DNA of 64,000 bases from Thaumasiovibrio occultus (GCA_019703815.1 AP023052.1:2046001-2110000); one strand, 5' to 3'; numbered from the stretch's first letter, positions 48,079 to 59,361 are shown. Translations and numbers: made by a program. The notes: a model not told the origin generated them from the letters alone.

Positions 48079-49002
48079 TTATTTCGCTGCGTCTAGGCTG
48101 GCTACATCGTTAACCGCACTGCCGCTTAGCGTTTTGATGATACGTTTGGTCAGACCGGTCAGAACTTTACCTGGACCCATCTCAATCAAGTTCTCAACAC
48201 CCATCTCAGCCATTTTCTCTACTGACTCAGTCCAACGTACTGGGCCGTAAAGCTGCTTGACCAATGCTGCTTTAATCGCTTCTGGTGTGGTTTCCAACGC
48301 AACATCCGCGTTGTTGATCACTGGCAGTGCTGGTGCTGAGAATTCGATCGCCGCTAATGCCGCTTCCAGTTTTTCTGCCGCTGGCTTCATGAGTGCACAG
48401 TGTGAAGGCACAGACACTGGCAATGGAAGCGCACGCTTCGCACCGGCAGCTTTACAGAGTTCACCGGCGCGCTCAACTGCCGCTTTATGACCAGCGATAA
48501 CCACTTGGCCTGGCGAGTTAAAGTTAACTGGAGAAACCACTTCACCTTGCGCCGCTTCTTCACACGCTTTTGCAATTGCGTCGTTGTCTAGACCGATGAT
48601 CGCTGACATCGCACCCACACCGGCAGGTACCGCTTCTTGCATCAAACGACCACGCAATTCAACCAGTTTTACCGCATCTTTAAATGAAATCACGCCCGCA
48701 CACACCAGTGCTGAGTACTCACCTAGGCTGTGACCTGCGACCAATTCAGGTTGCGCGCCGCCTTCTTGTTGCCATACACGCCAAATCGCGTAAGACGCGG
48801 TCAGCAGTGCGGGTTGAGTGCGGTGGGTTTGGTTGAGATCTTCTGCAGGACCATTTTGAACCAGAGCCCAAAGATCATAACCAAGTACGTCAGACGCTTC
48901 TGCAAACGTCTCTGTCACGACCGGGTATTTGTCAGCAAGATCTGCCAACATGCCCACTGCTTGTGAGCCTTGTCCTGGAAATACAATTGCAAACTTAGAC
49001 AT
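48079..49002 (-). CDS. fabD: Malonyl-CoA:ACP transacylase
   Basis: Loads malonyl onto ACP. Motifs: FPGQGSQAVGML at the N-terminus, catalytic VAGHSLGEYSALVCAG, and VSVPSHCALMKPA with the catalytic His. 307 residues. Confidence 0.98.
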   Translation of the reverse strand: MSKFAIVFPGQGSQAVGMLADLADKYPVVTETFAEASDVLGYDLWALVQNGPAEDLNQTHRTQPALLTASYAIWRVWQQEGGAQPELVAGHSLGEYSALVCAGVISFKDAVKLVELRGRLMQEAVPAGVGAMSAIIGLDNDAIAKACEEAAQGEVVSPVNFNSPGQVVIAGHKAAVERAGELCKAAGAKRALPLPVSVPSHCALMKPAAEKLEAALAAIEFSAPALPVINNADVALETTPEAIKAALVKQLYGPVRWTESVEKMAEMGVENLIEMGPGKVLTGLTKRIIKTLSGSAVNDVASLDAAK

Positions 49003-49014
49003 GAAATATCCTTT

Positions 49015-49974
49015 TTAGAATCTCACCAAGGCTGATGCCCAAGTGAAGCCGCCACCGAATGCTTCGAGTAGCAGTAGTTGGCCACGTTGAATTCGCCCAT
49101 CACGCACGGCTTCATCCAGTGCGGTTGGAACAGTCGCTGCCGAGGTATTGCCGTGACGATCGAGGGTAAGAACCACTTGATCCATCGACATCGACAGCTT
49201 CCTCGCGGTGGCGTTAATAATGCGGTAATTCGCTTGGTGCGGTACCAGCCAATCGAGCTCAGATTTATCCAAACCGTTCGCTTCCAACGTTTCAGTGACG
49301 ACATTCGCCAGCTGAGTAACCGCGACCTTAAAGACTTCGTTGCCCGCCATGTGCAACCAAGCGTCTTGATGTGCTGCTGATTTATTACGATCAGGGAAAC
49401 GCATGCTAAGAAGCTCGCCAAAACGACCGTCGGCATGCATGTGAGTCGACAAGATACCCGGCTCTTCGCTCGCGCCAACGACAACCGCGCCTGCACCATC
49501 ACCAAACAAAATTATGGTAGAACGATCCTCAGGATCACAAGAGGCCGAAAGTTTATCCGCGCCGACAACCAGCACGTTCTTTGCCATGCCAGTTTTAATA
49601 TATTGATCTGCAACGCTTAAGGCATAACAGAAACCCGAACACGCCGCGGCAATATCAAACGCTGCTGCACCGTGGGTATCGAGCATCCCTTGGATCTGAC
49701 AAGCCGCTGAAGGAAAGGCATGTGAGGCGCTCGTGGTCGCCACTAGGATCAAGTCGATATCGTTTTTATCAACTTGCGCCATCTCCAACGCTCTCACAGA
49801 TGCGTGGTAACCCATCAACGCAACGGTTTCTTCTTCCGTCGCAATACGACGCTCTCGAATACCGGTTCGAGTAAAGATCCATTCGTCGCTGGTATCCACC
49901 ATTTTTTCTAAGTCCGCATTTGAACGAACTTGGGCAGGTAGGTAACTGCCAGTACCTAGAATCTTGCTATACAT
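49015..49974 (-). CDS. fabH: Beta-ketoacyl-ACP synthase III
   Basis: Initiating condensing enzyme (acetyl-CoA with malonyl-ACP). Active-site triad: Cys in [15 protein letters not shown], His in [11 protein letters not shown], Asn in [12 protein letters not shown]. 319 residues. It follows plsX by five bases. Confidence 0.98.
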   Translation of the reverse strand: MYSKILGTGSYLPAQVRSNADLEKMVDTSDEWIFTRTGIRERRIATEEETVALMGYHASVRALEMAQVDKNDIDLILVATTSASHAFPSAACQIQGMLDTHGAAAFDIAAACSGFCYALSVADQYIKTGMAKNVLVVGADKLSASCDPEDRSTIILFGDGAGAVVVGASEEPGILSTHMHADGRFGELLSMRFPDRNKSAAHQDAWLHMAGNEVFKVAVTQLANVVTETLEANGLDKSELDWLVPHQANYRIINATARKLSMSMDQVVLTLDRHGNTSAATVPTALDEAVRDGRIQRGQLLLLEAFGGGFTWASALVRF

Positions 49975-49979
49975 AAAGA

Positions 49980-51011
49980 CTAGTAATGCCTCTCAAGTAA
50001 TACAGCTTCCAAACGATCACTGATCTTGGTTGGGATCTGATGTTGCACTTCCAACACTGCCTCGTTGATCGCATGGGTAAATGCCGCTATGTCTGCACGC
50101 CCGTGGCTTTTCACGACGATACCGCGCAATCCTAACAGACTTGCGCCATTGTACTGGTCGGGGTTCAACTGCTTGAAGTCGTTAATTAGTCCACTAAATA
50201 GCCACTTAGCAATCCAACGCTTGACGGGATGCATCCCAACGGCATTACGCATGGCGTCAACAAACATGCGCGCGACCCCTTCGCTGGTTTTCAAACAGAC
50301 GTTGCCAACAAAGCCATCACACACAATCACATCGGCAGCGCCACTGTAGATCTGATCGCCTTCGATATAACCGGTGTAATTCACATCAGGGGATTGGCTA
50401 AGTAATTCTGCACAACGCTTAACGAGGTCGTTGCCTTTGATATCTTCTTCACCGATATTGAGCAAAGCCACTTTAGGTGAAGAATATCCGTGTTGTTCGG
50501 CTAACACAGAGCCCATTACGGCAAACTGGAACAAGGTATCAGCATCACAGGCGACATTGGCGCCTAAATCGAGCAGAAATGATTTTTGTCCAATCAACGT
50601 AGGGATCATTGAAATCAGTGCGGGTTTTTCCACACCGGGAAGAAGCTTGAGTAAATAACGGGAAAGTCCCACCAGCGCGCCGGTGTTACCTGCACTCACG
50701 CAGGCGTCAGCGTCTCCACGCTCAACCATTTCCAACGCCACACGCATGGAGCTACCAGCACTACGACGCAGCGCTTGCGCGGGATGGGTATCATTACCGA
50801 TCACGTGCTCGCAATGGACAATTTGGATACGGGATAAAGGGGCGTGTATAAGGAGAGTTAACTGAGAAGAAATCTCGGCTTTGTCACCGATCAGGATAAC
50901 TTTTAGCGCCGGGTTTTGTAACAATGCCTGCACAACGGCAGGCACTGTCACCTGGGGACCGAAGTCCCCACCCATTGCATCGACTGCAACGGATAGGCCC
51001 ACAAGGCTCAA
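49980..51011 (-). CDS. plsX: Phosphate acyltransferase PlsX
   Basis: Makes acyl-phosphate from acyl-ACP for phospholipid synthesis. N-terminal [47 protein letters not shown] and [15 protein letters not shown]. 343 residues. It follows rpmF, as in E. coli. Confidence 0.97.
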   Translation of the reverse strand: MSLVGLSVAVDAMGGDFGPQVTVPAVVQALLQNPALKVILIGDKAEISSQLTLLIHAPLSRIQIVHCEHVIGNDTHPAQALRRSAGSSMRVALEMVERGDADACVSAGNTGALVGLSRYLLKLLPGVEKPALISMIPTLIGQKSFLLDLGANVACDADTLFQFAVMGSVLAEQHGYSSPKVALLNIGEEDIKGNDLVKRCAELLSQSPDVNYTGYIEGDQIYSGAADVIVCDGFVGNVCLKTSEGVARMFVDAMRNAVGMHPVKRWIAKWLFSGLINDFKQLNPDQYNGASLLGLRGIVVKSHGRADIAAFTHAINEAVLEVQHQIPTKISDRLEAVLLERHY

Positions 51012-51013
51012 CC

Positions 51014-51184
51014 TTACTTGTTGATAACCTTACGGCCACGGTAGAAACCGTCAGCAGTCACGTGGTGACGCAGATGGGTTTCACCGCTGGTTGCATCTAC
51101 AGAAGTTGCTTGTGCAGTCAGCGCATCGTGTGAACGACGCATGCCACGACGTGAACGCGTTACTTTGCTCTTTTGTACGGCCAT
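51014..51184 (-). CDS. rpmF: 50S ribosomal protein L32
   Basis: A 56-residue protein: [20 protein letters not shown] at the start and [17 protein letters not shown] at the end, as in L32 of gammaproteobacteria. The usual zinc cysteines of some L32 forms are absent, as in E. coli. It follows yceD by five bases and precedes plsX by two. Confidence 0.98.
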   Translation of the reverse strand: MAVQKSKVTRSRRGMRRSHDALTAQATSVDATSGETHLRHHVTADGFYRGRKVINK

Positions 51185-51189
51185 TGACC

Positions 51190-51720
51190 CTACTCCTTGT
51201 TACTGTGCTTTAAAGATTCTAAAACGGCAAATGGATTCGGACGCTCATCAGCAGATGGGATCTCTCCAAAAACCAAGTTATCAGAAGAGACTTTACAGTC
51301 TACTTCGTCATGCATGGCAACTTGTGGTAGCGCTACCATCAACTCATCTTCGATAAGCTGAAGCAGGCTGATCTCACCATTTTCGTCGATTTCAATCGGC
51401 TCATAAGCTTCAGGTAACTCATCTGCCTTCTCCGGGTTACGGAGAGGACTATAGAAGAATTCGACTTCATAGCTGTGAGTATATGCATCACCACAACGTT
51501 GGCATTCTAAATCAACCGAGACTGACGCTTTACCGTGCAGTACGACTAATCGTTGATTGTCAATGTCGAAGGTTAGCGTGACACTCGCATCACTATTTAC
51601 GCTCTGGGTTGACTCAGCTAAGCGCTCAAGCAAATTGGCTGTGATGATACCATCATAGTCAGAACGCTTTTGAGCGGCTCGAATTGGGTCGACCGTTAGC
51701 GGTAATTTTACCTTTTGCAT
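51190..51720 (-). CDS. yceD: YceD-family (DUF177) protein
   Basis: A 176-residue protein always found before rpmF. It has the DUF177 pattern: [38 protein letters not shown] and the acidic [26 protein letters not shown]. It is implicated in 23S rRNA accumulation in some species. First gene of the yceD-rpmF-plsX-fab operon here. Confidence 0.93.
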   Translation of the reverse strand: MQKVKLPLTVDPIRAAQKRSDYDGIITANLLERLAESTQSVNSDASVTLTFDIDNQRLVVLHGKASVSVDLECQRCGDAYTHSYEVEFFYSPLRNPEKADELPEAYEPIEIDENGEISLLQLIEDELMVALPQVAMHDEVDCKVSSDNLVFGEIPSADERPNPFAVLESLKHSNKE

Positions 51721-52103
51721 AGGGCGCGGATTTTAGCGGTCTAATCGCTCGGAGTCAAAGAAAAATAGAACAATTTTATGTCAGTAATACCAACCGACAT
51801 CCCCTGAACAGATTAGCACCATTCCTCTTCAATTTGACGTTGGCGGATTTTAGCACGAATCCCAACGGATCCAATGATCCTTTTTTGATCTCCGATGATC
51901 TCTTGGTTAAAAAGCGTCTTATCACCGCACAAATCGTCCACGGGTTATACACATGTTGTCCTTCACTTATCGCCACGTCGATGAAAGGCGAACAATATGC
52001 ATAAGAATGCCACTCACCATTCCATGTATAATCAGGCCTAAAATAGGCTTTATACTCGTGTTCATTCTTTCATTGAACGCGCCGACCACGATAGGATCCA
52101 ATC
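51721..52103. other. Divergent control region yceD / maf, no gene
   Basis: 383 bases holding promoters for the yceD operon (minus) and for the Maf-type gene (plus). No coding frame is supported. Confidence 0.45.
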
Positions 52104-52688
52104 ATGCCATCGCCGTTAGTTCTTGCGTCAAGCTCGCCATTTCGCCGTGCCCTACTTGAAAAACTGGGGTTACCATTTGAAGCATTCTCCCCCGACATTG
52201 ATGAATCACCGCAAGCGGGTGAGCAGCCTCAGCAGTTGGTTGAGCGCTTAAGTATCGAGAAAGCGCAGGCTTGTGAAACACGCTTTGGTGACCATTGGAT
52301 CATTGGATCGGATCAGATCTGTGTTATCGATGGCAAGATTGTGGGTAAACCCCACACCCGAGACAATGCCATCGCGCAGCTTAGCGCCGCCTCAGGTCAG
52401 TCGATCACCTTTTATACCGGACTGGCTTTATATAGCAGTGGCACAAAGGAATGCTTCAGCTTAGTCGAGCCGTTTGTGGTGCATTTTCGTGAACTCACTG
52501 ACGCAGAAATTGCCAACTACGTGGATAAAGAGCAACCCTTGTTTTGTGCAGGCAGCTTTAAGTCAGAAGGATTAGGGATTTGTCTGTTTGATCGTTTGGA
52601 AGGGCGCGATCCCAATACCTTAATTGGCTTACCGCTGATCGCGCTAAATGAACTGCTCAGAAAAGCAGGGCTGAACCCCCTAATCTGA
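52104..52688 (+). CDS. yceF: Maf-like nucleotide pyrophosphatase (YceF, m7GTP type)
   Basis: 194 residues: [21 protein letters not shown] at the start, [20 protein letters not shown] and [20 protein letters not shown] in the middle. The SFKSEG pattern rather than GAYGIQG indicates the YceF (7-methyl-GTP) branch. It converges on rluC with an elaborate hairpin between. Confidence 0.93.
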   Translation: MPSPLVLASSSPFRRALLEKLGLPFEAFSPDIDESPQAGEQPQQLVERLSIEKAQACETRFGDHWIIGSDQICVIDGKIVGKPHTRDNAIAQLSAASGQSITFYTGLALYSSGTKECFSLVEPFVVHFRELTDAEIANYVDKEQPLFCAGSFKSEGLGICLFDRLEGRDPNTLIGLPLIALNELLRKAGLNPLI

Positions 52689-52758
52689 TCACAGATTACG
52701 AAGCGCATCTGCAAACCCACAGCAGGAAAGAGTAAAAAGACAGAAAAGAGAGAGGAAA

Positions 52759-52837
52759 AAGAGATTGCCTCTTTGCTCGTTATTGGGTGATCACTCTCAC
52801 CCAATAACAGAGCGCTGAAACGCAATCTCTTCTTTTT
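52759..52837. terminator. Large nested hairpin between yceF and rluC, bidirectional terminator-like
   Basis: Outer arms AAGAGATTGC (52759-52768) and GCAATCTCTT (52822-52831) enclose a GCTC/GAGC pair and a perfect inner stem TTATTGGGTGA/TCACCCAATAA (52780-52790 with 52797-52807, six-base loop). A T-run follows on both strands. It is longer than an ordinary terminator and could be an inserted palindrome. Confidence 0.65.
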
Positions 52838-52922
52838 ATAACGTTCGCTTTCAAAGCTTTGCTCGCGGCACTCTATTCGCGAACCCTACCGACCCAACTG
52901 CGCCGTTAGGCCAGCAGCATTG

Positions 52923-53867
52923 TTACGCTTTTCTTAATTTCACCAAGGCGTTTTCAAGCTCTTGGTTCATTGGCGCATTCAATTCCATCTCCTCGCCCGA
53001 GGCCGGATGAGTGAAGCTGATATTGGCAGCATGCAAGAACAAGCGACTCAGCCCCATCTTACCGGTGTACGCATCAAAGCGACGATCGCCATAGCGATCA
53101 TCCCAGGCGATAGGATGGCCGGTATATTGGCAATGCACACGAATTTGGTGAGTACGGCCCGTCACTGGACTTGCTTGTACCAAGGTCGCGTCTTTAAATC
53201 GCTCTAACACTTTAAAGCGCGTATCGGATGGCTTGCCGTTAGGGTTAACGCGAACAATACTGTTCACTTCGTTTTTCAGCAACGGCGCGGTCACACGTTT
53301 GCAACTCGCCTTCCACTCCCCCATCACCAGCGCAAAGTAATACTTTTGCACTGTTTTATTACGAAACTGCTCTTGTAGCATTCGCAATGCAGAGCGCTTT
53401 TTCGCTACCAGCAGAATACCCGAGGTATCGCGGTCGATACGGTGCACCAATTCAAGAAAACGCGCTTGTGGGCGCAATGCGCGCAACGCTTCAATCGCCC
53501 CGAATTTTAAGCCACTGCCACCATGTACCGCCGTACCTGAAGGTTTGTTTAGCACCAACATGTGATCATCTTCATAAATAATGCAATGTTCGAGCTCGGC
53601 GACACGGTCTAGTTTGGTGCTCACTGGCGCCGCATCTTCCTGCTCTGGCACTCGGATCGGCGGGACGCGGATCAAATCCCCAGCTTGTAGTTTGTACTCC
53701 GGTTTTATACGTTTTTTGTTAACTCGCACTTCGCCTTTACGCAAAACGCGATAAATCATACTTTTAGGGACGTTTTTTAGCCTCGCTCGCAAAAAGTTAT
53801 CGATACGTTGGCCTTCAAAATCGTCAGCAATCTCGATGAATTGCACTTGGGGTTTGTCATCTTTCAT
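52923..53867 (-). CDS. rluC: 23S rRNA pseudouridine synthase RluC
   Basis: Modifies U955, U2504 and U2580 of 23S rRNA in E. coli. An N-terminal S4 domain (VPKSMIYRVLRKGEVRVNKKRIKP) and the catalytic RluA-family motif LVHRIDRDTSGILLVAKK with the essential Asp. ATG 53867 reproduces the family start; GTG 53885 is an upstream alternative. 314 residues. Divergent from rne, as in E. coli. Confidence 0.95.
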   Translation of the reverse strand: MKDDKPQVQFIEIADDFEGQRIDNFLRARLKNVPKSMIYRVLRKGEVRVNKKRIKPEYKLQAGDLIRVPPIRVPEQEDAAPVSTKLDRVAELEHCIIYEDDHMLVLNKPSGTAVHGGSGLKFGAIEALRALRPQARFLELVHRIDRDTSGILLVAKKRSALRMLQEQFRNKTVQKYYFALVMGEWKASCKRVTAPLLKNEVNSIVRVNPNGKPSDTRFKVLERFKDATLVQASPVTGRTHQIRVHCQYTGHPIAWDDRYGDRRFDAYTGKMGLSRLFLHAANISFTHPASGEEMELNAPMNQELENALVKLRKA

Positions 53868-54287
53868 AGGTTTTAATTCTATCACGACTGCAAAGCAGAT
53901 TGCCGCAAATATATCTGGCTGCTATCATACCTCATTGAGTGCGGAAATATGCCCACTCAATTATTCTAGGTGAATAAAGTTTCACCAAGCCGACTGTTAT
54001 TTATACACGTTTGGTCAGAGGTTGCGGCAAATGGCGTAAGACAACCATAGATCAGACAATGAAATAACGGGTAAGAGGGCGTTTTTCTGTCGATGTCTAC
54101 AGATGCAACCACCGAGGTGGAGAGCTCGCGATGCAGACATGTGCAAATAATCGAGTGACGTATAGCCCTAGAGCACCCCTGAATATCCAGCCGTGAGGCT
54201 CTATTGACGAAATCAGACTTGGGGTCAGGCAACATCGGAAGAACAAGCAAATTCTGCTCGTTATAACAATAAAATGAGTAATAATTA
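53868..54287 (+). other. Presumed long 5' leader of rne
   Basis: 420 bases between rluC and rne. E. coli rne has a leader of about 360 bases whose hairpins sense RNase E activity. Short paired segments exist here (ACCACCGAGGTGG near 54110; ACTTGGGGTC region), but I could not match the rne5 hairpins base by base. Autoregulation is an inference. Confidence 0.4.
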
Positions 54288-57200
54288 ATGAAAAGAATGT
54301 TGATAAACGCAACTCAAAAAGAAGAGTTGCGCGTCGCATTGGTCGATGGTCAGCGCCTGTACGATCTGGATATCGAAGGCCCTGGTCATGAATCAAAAAA
54401 ATCAAATATTTATAAAGGCAAAATCACCCGCATCGAACCTAGTCTAGACGCCGCATTTGTTGATTACGGCTCAGAAAGACATGGTTTCCTTCCTTTTAAA
54501 GAAGTGGCTCGCGAATACTTCCCTGATAACTTTAACCCTAACTCTGCTGGCCGTGTAAACATCAAAGATGTATTGCAAGAAGGTCAAGAAGTCATCGTTC
54601 AAGTTGAAAAAGAAGAGCGCATGAATAAGGGCGCAGCCCTGACAACCTACATTTCTTTGGCGGGCAGCTACCTAGTTCTGATGCCAAACAACCCTCGTGC
54701 TGGCGGTATCTCTCGCCGTATCGAAGGTGATGAGCGTACCCAGCTAAAACAAGCGCTGAATACCCTAGATCTACCACAAGGTATGGGCCTAATCGTGCGC
54801 ACTGCTGGTGTCGGTAAATCGGCGGAAGAGCTAGAGTACGATCTGAATGTACTGCTAAACCACTGGGGCGCAGTAAAAGACGTTGCAGATAACAGCCCTG
54901 CACCTTTGCTGATCCACCAAGAAAGTAACGTTATCGTTCGCGCGATCCGTGACTACCTGCGTCGTGATATCGGCGAGATCTTGATCGATAGCCCGCAAAT
55001 TTTCGAACGTGCACGCCAACACATTCAGTTGGTACGTCCTGATTTTGTTAACCGCGTTAAGTTGTACCAAAACGACGTACCGCTGTTTAACCACTATCAG
55101 ATTGAATCGCAGATTGAATCTGCGTTCCAACGTGAAGTGCGCCTACCTTCTGGTGGCTCGATCAGTATCGATCCTACAGAAGCATTGACGTCAATCGATA
55201 TCAACTCAGCGAAAGCGACTAAGAGCTTTGGTATCGAAGAAACGGCGTTCCAAACCAACCTTGAAGCGGCTGACGAGATTGCTCGCCAATTGCGCCTGCG
55301 TGACCTTGGTGGTCTGGTGGTGATCGACTTTATCGATATGACCAAACCAGCGCACCAACGTGAAGTAGAAAACCGTCTACGCGAAGCCGTTCGTATGGAC
55401 CGTGCTCGCGTGCAGCTAAGCCGTATCTCTCGCTTTGGTCTGCTAGAGATGTCACGCCAGCGTTTGGGCTCCTCGCTAGAAGAGAGCAGCACTGACAAGT
55501 GTCCACGTTGTTGTGGTACTGGCCGTATTCGTCTTGATGAGCCACTTGCACTGTCTATCTTACGTTTGATCGAAGAAGAAGCCCTGAAAGACAACACTGC
55601 ACAAGTATTGGCAGTGGTGCCGGTTAACATTGGTAGTTTCCTACTGAACGAAAAACGTAAAGCGGTTCAACACATCGAGAAGTACCACGATGTGAAAGTG
55701 ATGGTGATCCCAACACAGGACAAGCAAACACCGCACTTTGACGTGATCCGTGTTCGCGGCGGTGAAGAGCAAGACACCCTGTCTTTCGACGTACCGAAAC
55801 AGCTAGAAGCATTGCGTGAAGCTGAGCAAAACGAAGTGCATCCAGAAGCGCCAGCGAAGAAACGTGAAGAGCCAGCTCTAAAAGGCTTCTCTGCACCGAA
55901 AGAGCCCGCACCGGTTGCTGCTGCAGCACCAAAAGCCGCCGCGCCAAAAGACAACGCGCCGCAACAACCAGGCTTCTTTGCTAAGTTGTTCAAAGCGATC
56001 GCTGGTTTGTTTAGTGGTAGCGAAAAACAAGAAGAAAAATCATCTTCTGACGGCAAATCACGCCAACCACGTCAAAACCGTGGTAACCGCCAACGTGATG
56101 ACCGTAATCGCAACCGCAATCGTCAAAACAAACGCGATCGTGATGACAAAGAGAACGTGAGCGATGATGCAAACGCACAACGCAAACGCCGTCGTAACGA
56201 GCGCAAACCTAAGCGTGCTGAAAACGAAGTACGTGAAGAAAAGCGTGAAGACAAAGGCAATGCGAAGCCGAAACAGCAACGCAAACTTGCCGATAAAGAA
56301 GCGCCTGCAACTGACAAGCCACGCGAAAAATCAGCAGAGAAAGTGAAGCAGCGCCGTCAGCGCCGTAAGCTAGACAAGCAGATCCGTGTTGAAAAAGCAG
56401 AGCAAGCGAATACTGAAGCGCTAGAGAACGATGTACTAAACGTCGCAGCTAACTCTACTGTTGTCGAGAAAGGCATGCTAGTGGCTGCAGAGGTGAAATC
56501 TCAGCAAGCTGAAGCGGCTGCGGTAGATGCAGAACAAGGCGAAGACGGTGAAGAGCGTAAAGATCGTGGCAGCCGTCGCAATCGTCGCACTCCGCGCCAT
56601 CTGCGTAACAACGGTCAACGTCGTCGTCGCTACCGTGACAACAAAGACAACGTTGCTGACGCGGTTACCCACGCGGTAGAACAAGCAGCAGACTCGATTG
56701 ATGATTACGAGAATGTCGTTAGCATCATCGATAAGCCGCAAGGTCCACGCCTGAAAGCCGGTGTCGCATCACCTGAAATGGCAATGGGTAAAGTGTGGTC
56801 AACCGTAAAACCTGCGGTTCAAGCTCTGGAAGCAGTTGAAGCTAAAACGCCTGCAGTAGCAGACGCTGAAGTATCAGCAACTGTAAGCGGCGTTGCTCGT
56901 CCAGAAGCCGCGATGGGTAAAGTCCTTCTGCCTTACACTGGCGGTAACGGCCAAGCGGCTGCGCCTGTCGAAGCCGTTGTCGAAACCGTTGTTGAGACCA
57001 ACAAGGCTCCAGCAGTAGAAACCGTGGCAGTAGAAGCGCCGGTACAGGAAACGATTGCACAAGTGACACAACCTGTTATCGAAGCGACGACTGAAGAAAC
57101 CGTGGTTGAGGCTGCACAAGACGCTGTTGTTGCAGAGCCTGTAGCACCTGAAGCGCAGGAAACTGTTGCAGAAGAAGCGGTTGCAGAAAAAGTCATTGCT

Positions 57201-57431
57201 GAGCCAGCACCGGTTGTTGAAACCGTTACCGAGCCGGCAAAAGTGGCTGCGAAAGGCTTTGCGACCTCGCCAATGACAAAAGCGCCTGCGCCAGCAAGTG
57301 ATGCTGTCGAAGCGATTGTCGTCAATGCTGCGCCATTCCGCGCAATTGAGGTAAGCTACCGCCAAGCTGGCAGCCAATCAGCTACAAGCTGTGCGACTGC
57401 ACCAATGGCGAGCACCATGTCAGCAGAGTAA
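54288..57431 (+). CDS. rne: Ribonuclease E
   Basis: The central mRNA decay endonuclease and degradosome scaffold. 1047 residues. The catalytic half has the S1 region [19 protein letters not shown], the metal-site aspartates in [13 protein letters not shown] and VVIDFIDM, and the Zn-link CPRCCGTG. The C-terminal half is disordered: membrane-anchoring helix [15 protein letters not shown] near residue 560, Arg-rich RNA-binding blocks, a long Ala/Val/Glu-rich stretch, and the PNPase-site-like [10 protein letters not shown] near the end. The segment PExAMGKV appears twice. Confidence 0.97.
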   Translation: MKRMLINATQKEELRVALVDGQRLYDLDIEGPGHESKKSNIYKGKITRIEPSLDAAFVDYGSERHGFLPFKEVAREYFPDNFNPNSAGRVNIKDVLQEGQEVIVQVEKEERMNKGAALTTYISLAGSYLVLMPNNPRAGGISRRIEGDERTQLKQALNTLDLPQGMGLIVRTAGVGKSAEELEYDLNVLLNHWGAVKDVADNSPAPLLIHQESNVIVRAIRDYLRRDIGEILIDSPQIFERARQHIQLVRPDFVNRVKLYQNDVPLFNHYQIESQIESAFQREVRLPSGGSISIDPTEALTSIDINSAKATKSFGIEETAFQTNLEAADEIARQLRLRDLGGLVVIDFIDMTKPAHQREVENRLREAVRMDRARVQLSRISRFGLLEMSRQRLGSSLEESSTDKCPRCCGTGRIRLDEPLALSILRLIEEEALKDNTAQVLAVVPVNIGSFLLNEKRKAVQHIEKYHDVKVMVIPTQDKQTPHFDVIRVRGGEEQDTLSFDVPKQLEALREAEQNEVHPEAPAKKREEPALKGFSAPKEPAPVAAAAPKAAAPKDNAPQQPGFFAKLFKAIAGLFSGSEKQEEKSSSDGKSRQPRQNRGNRQRDDRNRNRNRQNKRDRDDKENVSDDANAQRKRRRNERKPKRAENEVREEKREDKGNAKPKQQRKLADKEAPATDKPREKSAEKVKQRRQRRKLDKQIRVEKAEQANTEALENDVLNVAANSTVVEKGMLVAAEVKSQQAEAAAVDAEQGEDGEERKDRGSRRNRRTPRHLRNNGQRRRRYRDNKDNVADAVTHAVEQAADSIDDYENVVSIIDKPQGPRLKAGVASPEMAMGKVWSTVKPAVQALEAVEAKTPAVADAEVSATVSGVARPEAAMGKVLLPYTGGNGQAAAPVEAVVETVVETNKAPAVETVAVEAPVQETIAQVTQPVIEATTEETVVEAAQDAVVAEPVAPEAQETVAEEAVAEKVIAEPAPVVETVTEPAKVAAKGFATSPMTKAPAPASDAVEAIVVNAAPFRAIEVSYRQAGSQSATSCATAPMASTMSAE

Positions 57432-57455
57432 TCCTTAACAGGATTATACGGATAA

Positions 57456-57485
57456 GAAACCCCGCTAATGCGGGGTTTCTTTTTA
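57456..57485 (+). terminator. Terminator of rne
   Basis: A GAAACCCCG/CGGGGTTTC hairpin followed by TTTTTAT. Confidence 0.88.
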
Positions 57486-57679
57486 TCTCAAGCCTGATCA
57501 ATACTGAGATGCCTTTCCATCCGTTCACTCCAACAGATCACCTATCACGACAGACTGCACCAACTTCGCTTTTCTGGCCGCAATTAGTGTTTTGTACCTC
57601 GCCCTCATTTTAACGTCGACCTCGGACTATTCCGCAATCGTTACTCTAGGTAGACGCCTCGCGCAGATTAGTAGCGCAT

Positions 57680-58147
57680 TCACTGCGTCGACCATTTATC
57701 TAGCCACGCCTCTGCTGCAGCTTCGATAAGATCGAGCACCAGTTCAAAGCCTTTATCCCCGCCATAATAGGGGTCTGGCACTTCTTGGTGCTGTTCGGTG
57801 TTATCTAACACACTCAACATCAGTGCGAGCTTGCCATGTAAATGCGTCGGACAACGGCGCTGTAAATCCGTTAGGTTATCTTTGTCAGCCGCCAAGATCA
57901 GATCAAAATCCTCAAAATCATGCTCTGTTACCGCGCGCGCATAGATATGGCGAAAATCGTACCCACGACGCTCCCCTGCCGCCCGTGAGCGCCGATCCGG
58001 CGTTTCGCCTTGGTGATAAGCCAATGTGCCGGCGGAGTCGATTTCCATGTCCAAACCGCGTTCTTTCACTTTATGACGAAAAACCGCTTCCGCGGTAGGC
58101 GATCTGCAAATATTCCCCATACAAACAACCAATATTTTCATACACAT
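57680..58147 (-). CDS. Low-molecular-weight protein-tyrosine phosphatase
   Basis: 155 residues with the P-loop VVCMGNICRSPTAEAVF (Cys and Arg of CX5R) and the general acid DPYYGG near the end. The frame is open to 58228, but ATG 58147 has AGGAG seven bases upstream; 58141 is a close alternative. Wzb-like enzymes act on polysaccharide tyrosine kinases, but this gene is not in a polysaccharide cluster, so its substrate is unknown. Confidence 0.92.
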   Translation of the reverse strand: MCMKILVVCMGNICRSPTAEAVFRHKVKERGLDMEIDSAGTLAYHQGETPDRRSRAAGERRGYDFRHIYARAVTEHDFEDFDLILAADKDNLTDLQRRCPTHLHGKLALMLSVLDNTEQHQEVPDPYYGGDKGFELVLDLIEAAAEAWLDKWSTQ

Positions 58148-58300
58148 TCCTTTTCTCCTATCGTACTCTGAGCTTATCTCGCCCAAAGCACGTAAGCAAC
58201 GCGCGGTAGTTTCAACTAGACGCCGCACGCAATGTCATTCATGGCTTGCGAGAGAGCAATGACCGAACACCACCGCCTATTAACCAAGGAGAACCACACC

Positions 58301-58894
58301 ATGACCGAGCAAGATCGCCACCAGCAACGCCAACAAAAACTCAAAGACAAGGTCGATGCACGGATCGAGCAAGCACAAACGGAAAAAGGCATTGTGATTG
58401 TGATCACTGGCAATGGTAAGGGTAAATCTACTTCTGGTTTTGGCACCGTCGCCCGCGCGGTAGGACACGGCCAAAAATGTGGCGTCGCCCAATTTATTAA
58501 AGGCACGTGGGAATGTGGCGAACGTAACCTGCTACAACAGCACGGGGTTGATTTTCATATCATGGCGACCGGTTTTACGTGGGACACCCAAGACAAGACC
58601 GCTGACACACAAGCAGCGCAAGCCGTATGGCAAGAAGCCAAAGCCATGTTGGCAGATCCTCGATACGACATGGTTTTACTCGATGAAATGACCTACATGG
58701 TGGCGTATGGCTACCTAGATCTTGACGAGGTGGTTGCGGCGATAGAGAATCGACCTACCGAACAATCTGTGGTGGTTACAGGCAGAGGCGCTCATCGCTG
58801 CCTACTTGAAATCGCAGATACCGTGTCGGAAGTTAAAAATATAAAGCACGCCTTCGATCAAGGTATCAAAGCCCGAAAAGGCGTCGACTGGTAA
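58301..58894 (+). CDS. cobO: Cob(I)yrinic acid a,c-diamide adenosyltransferase (CobO/BtuR)
   Basis: Adenosylates corrinoids from ATP. 197 residues with the P-loop VITGNGKGKSTSGFGTVARA near residue 35, IKGTWECGERNLL and VVVTGRGAHRCLLEIAD. AGGAG lies eight bases before ATG 58301; the frame extends to 58232 but that start is inferior. It is a lone gene with no other cobalamin synthesis genes nearby, so it probably serves salvage. Named btuR in E. coli. Confidence 0.93.
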   Translation: MTEQDRHQQRQQKLKDKVDARIEQAQTEKGIVIVITGNGKGKSTSGFGTVARAVGHGQKCGVAQFIKGTWECGERNLLQQHGVDFHIMATGFTWDTQDKTADTQAAQAVWQEAKAMLADPRYDMVLLDEMTYMVAYGYLDLDEVVAAIENRPTEQSVVVTGRGAHRCLLEIADTVSEVKNIKHAFDQGIKARKGVDW

Positions 58895-58915
58895 CACGAC
58901 TCAAACGAGATAACT

Positions 58916-59335
58916 ATGCCTTCACACTTTCCAAAATTTTTAAGAAAACCGATCCTTAAAGTCTTTAACATCCTTGAAGCACTGATCTGTGTGGTGATCA
59001 CCATTGCAACGCTAGTAGCACTGGTCAACGAGATCATCACTATTGTCGTTCTCAGGGATATCCAACTCACCGACTTGCTGTTGATGTTTATCTACTTGGA
59101 AGTGTTGGCAATGGCGCACCAGTTTGTTGCCTTCGGTAAGATACCGGTCCGTTACCCGATTTATATCGCCATCATGGCGATTGCTCGCTATATCACTCTC
59201 GGCATGAAAGAGCTGGATGGCACCTATATCGTATGGCTGTCAGTGGCCGCGTTTATTTTGGCAGCCGCTACTTTGTTGATCCGCGTCGGTCACCATTATT
59301 GGCCGTACAACGATGACGATGAAGGACAAGCCTAG
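58916..59335 (+). CDS. psiE: PsiE-family inner-membrane protein
   Basis: 139 residues with four predicted membrane segments (ALICVVITIATLVALV, LLLMFIYLEVLAMAHQ, YPIYIAIMAIARYITLG, IVWLSVAAFILAAATLLI). The FIYLEVLAMA and PIYIAIMAIARYI patterns match PsiE, known in E. coli as phosphate-starvation inducible; molecular function unknown. It follows cobO by 21 bases and may be cotranscribed. Confidence 0.85.
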   Translation: MPSHFPKFLRKPILKVFNILEALICVVITIATLVALVNEIITIVVLRDIQLTDLLLMFIYLEVLAMAHQFVAFGKIPVRYPIYIAIMAIARYITLGMKELDGTYIVWLSVAAFILAAATLLIRVGHHYWPYNDDDEGQA

Positions 59336-59361
59336 TGACACGCTAGGTTAATCACAGCCCA

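Noticed and set aside
56058-57377. Long frames antisense to the 3' half of rne
   Set aside because: They arise from the biased Ala/Glu/Arg codons of the disordered tail and have no start signals.
58148-58300. Cobalamin riboswitch upstream of the corrinoid adenosyltransferase
   Set aside because: The gap is only about 150 bases and no B12-box-like sequence is visible.
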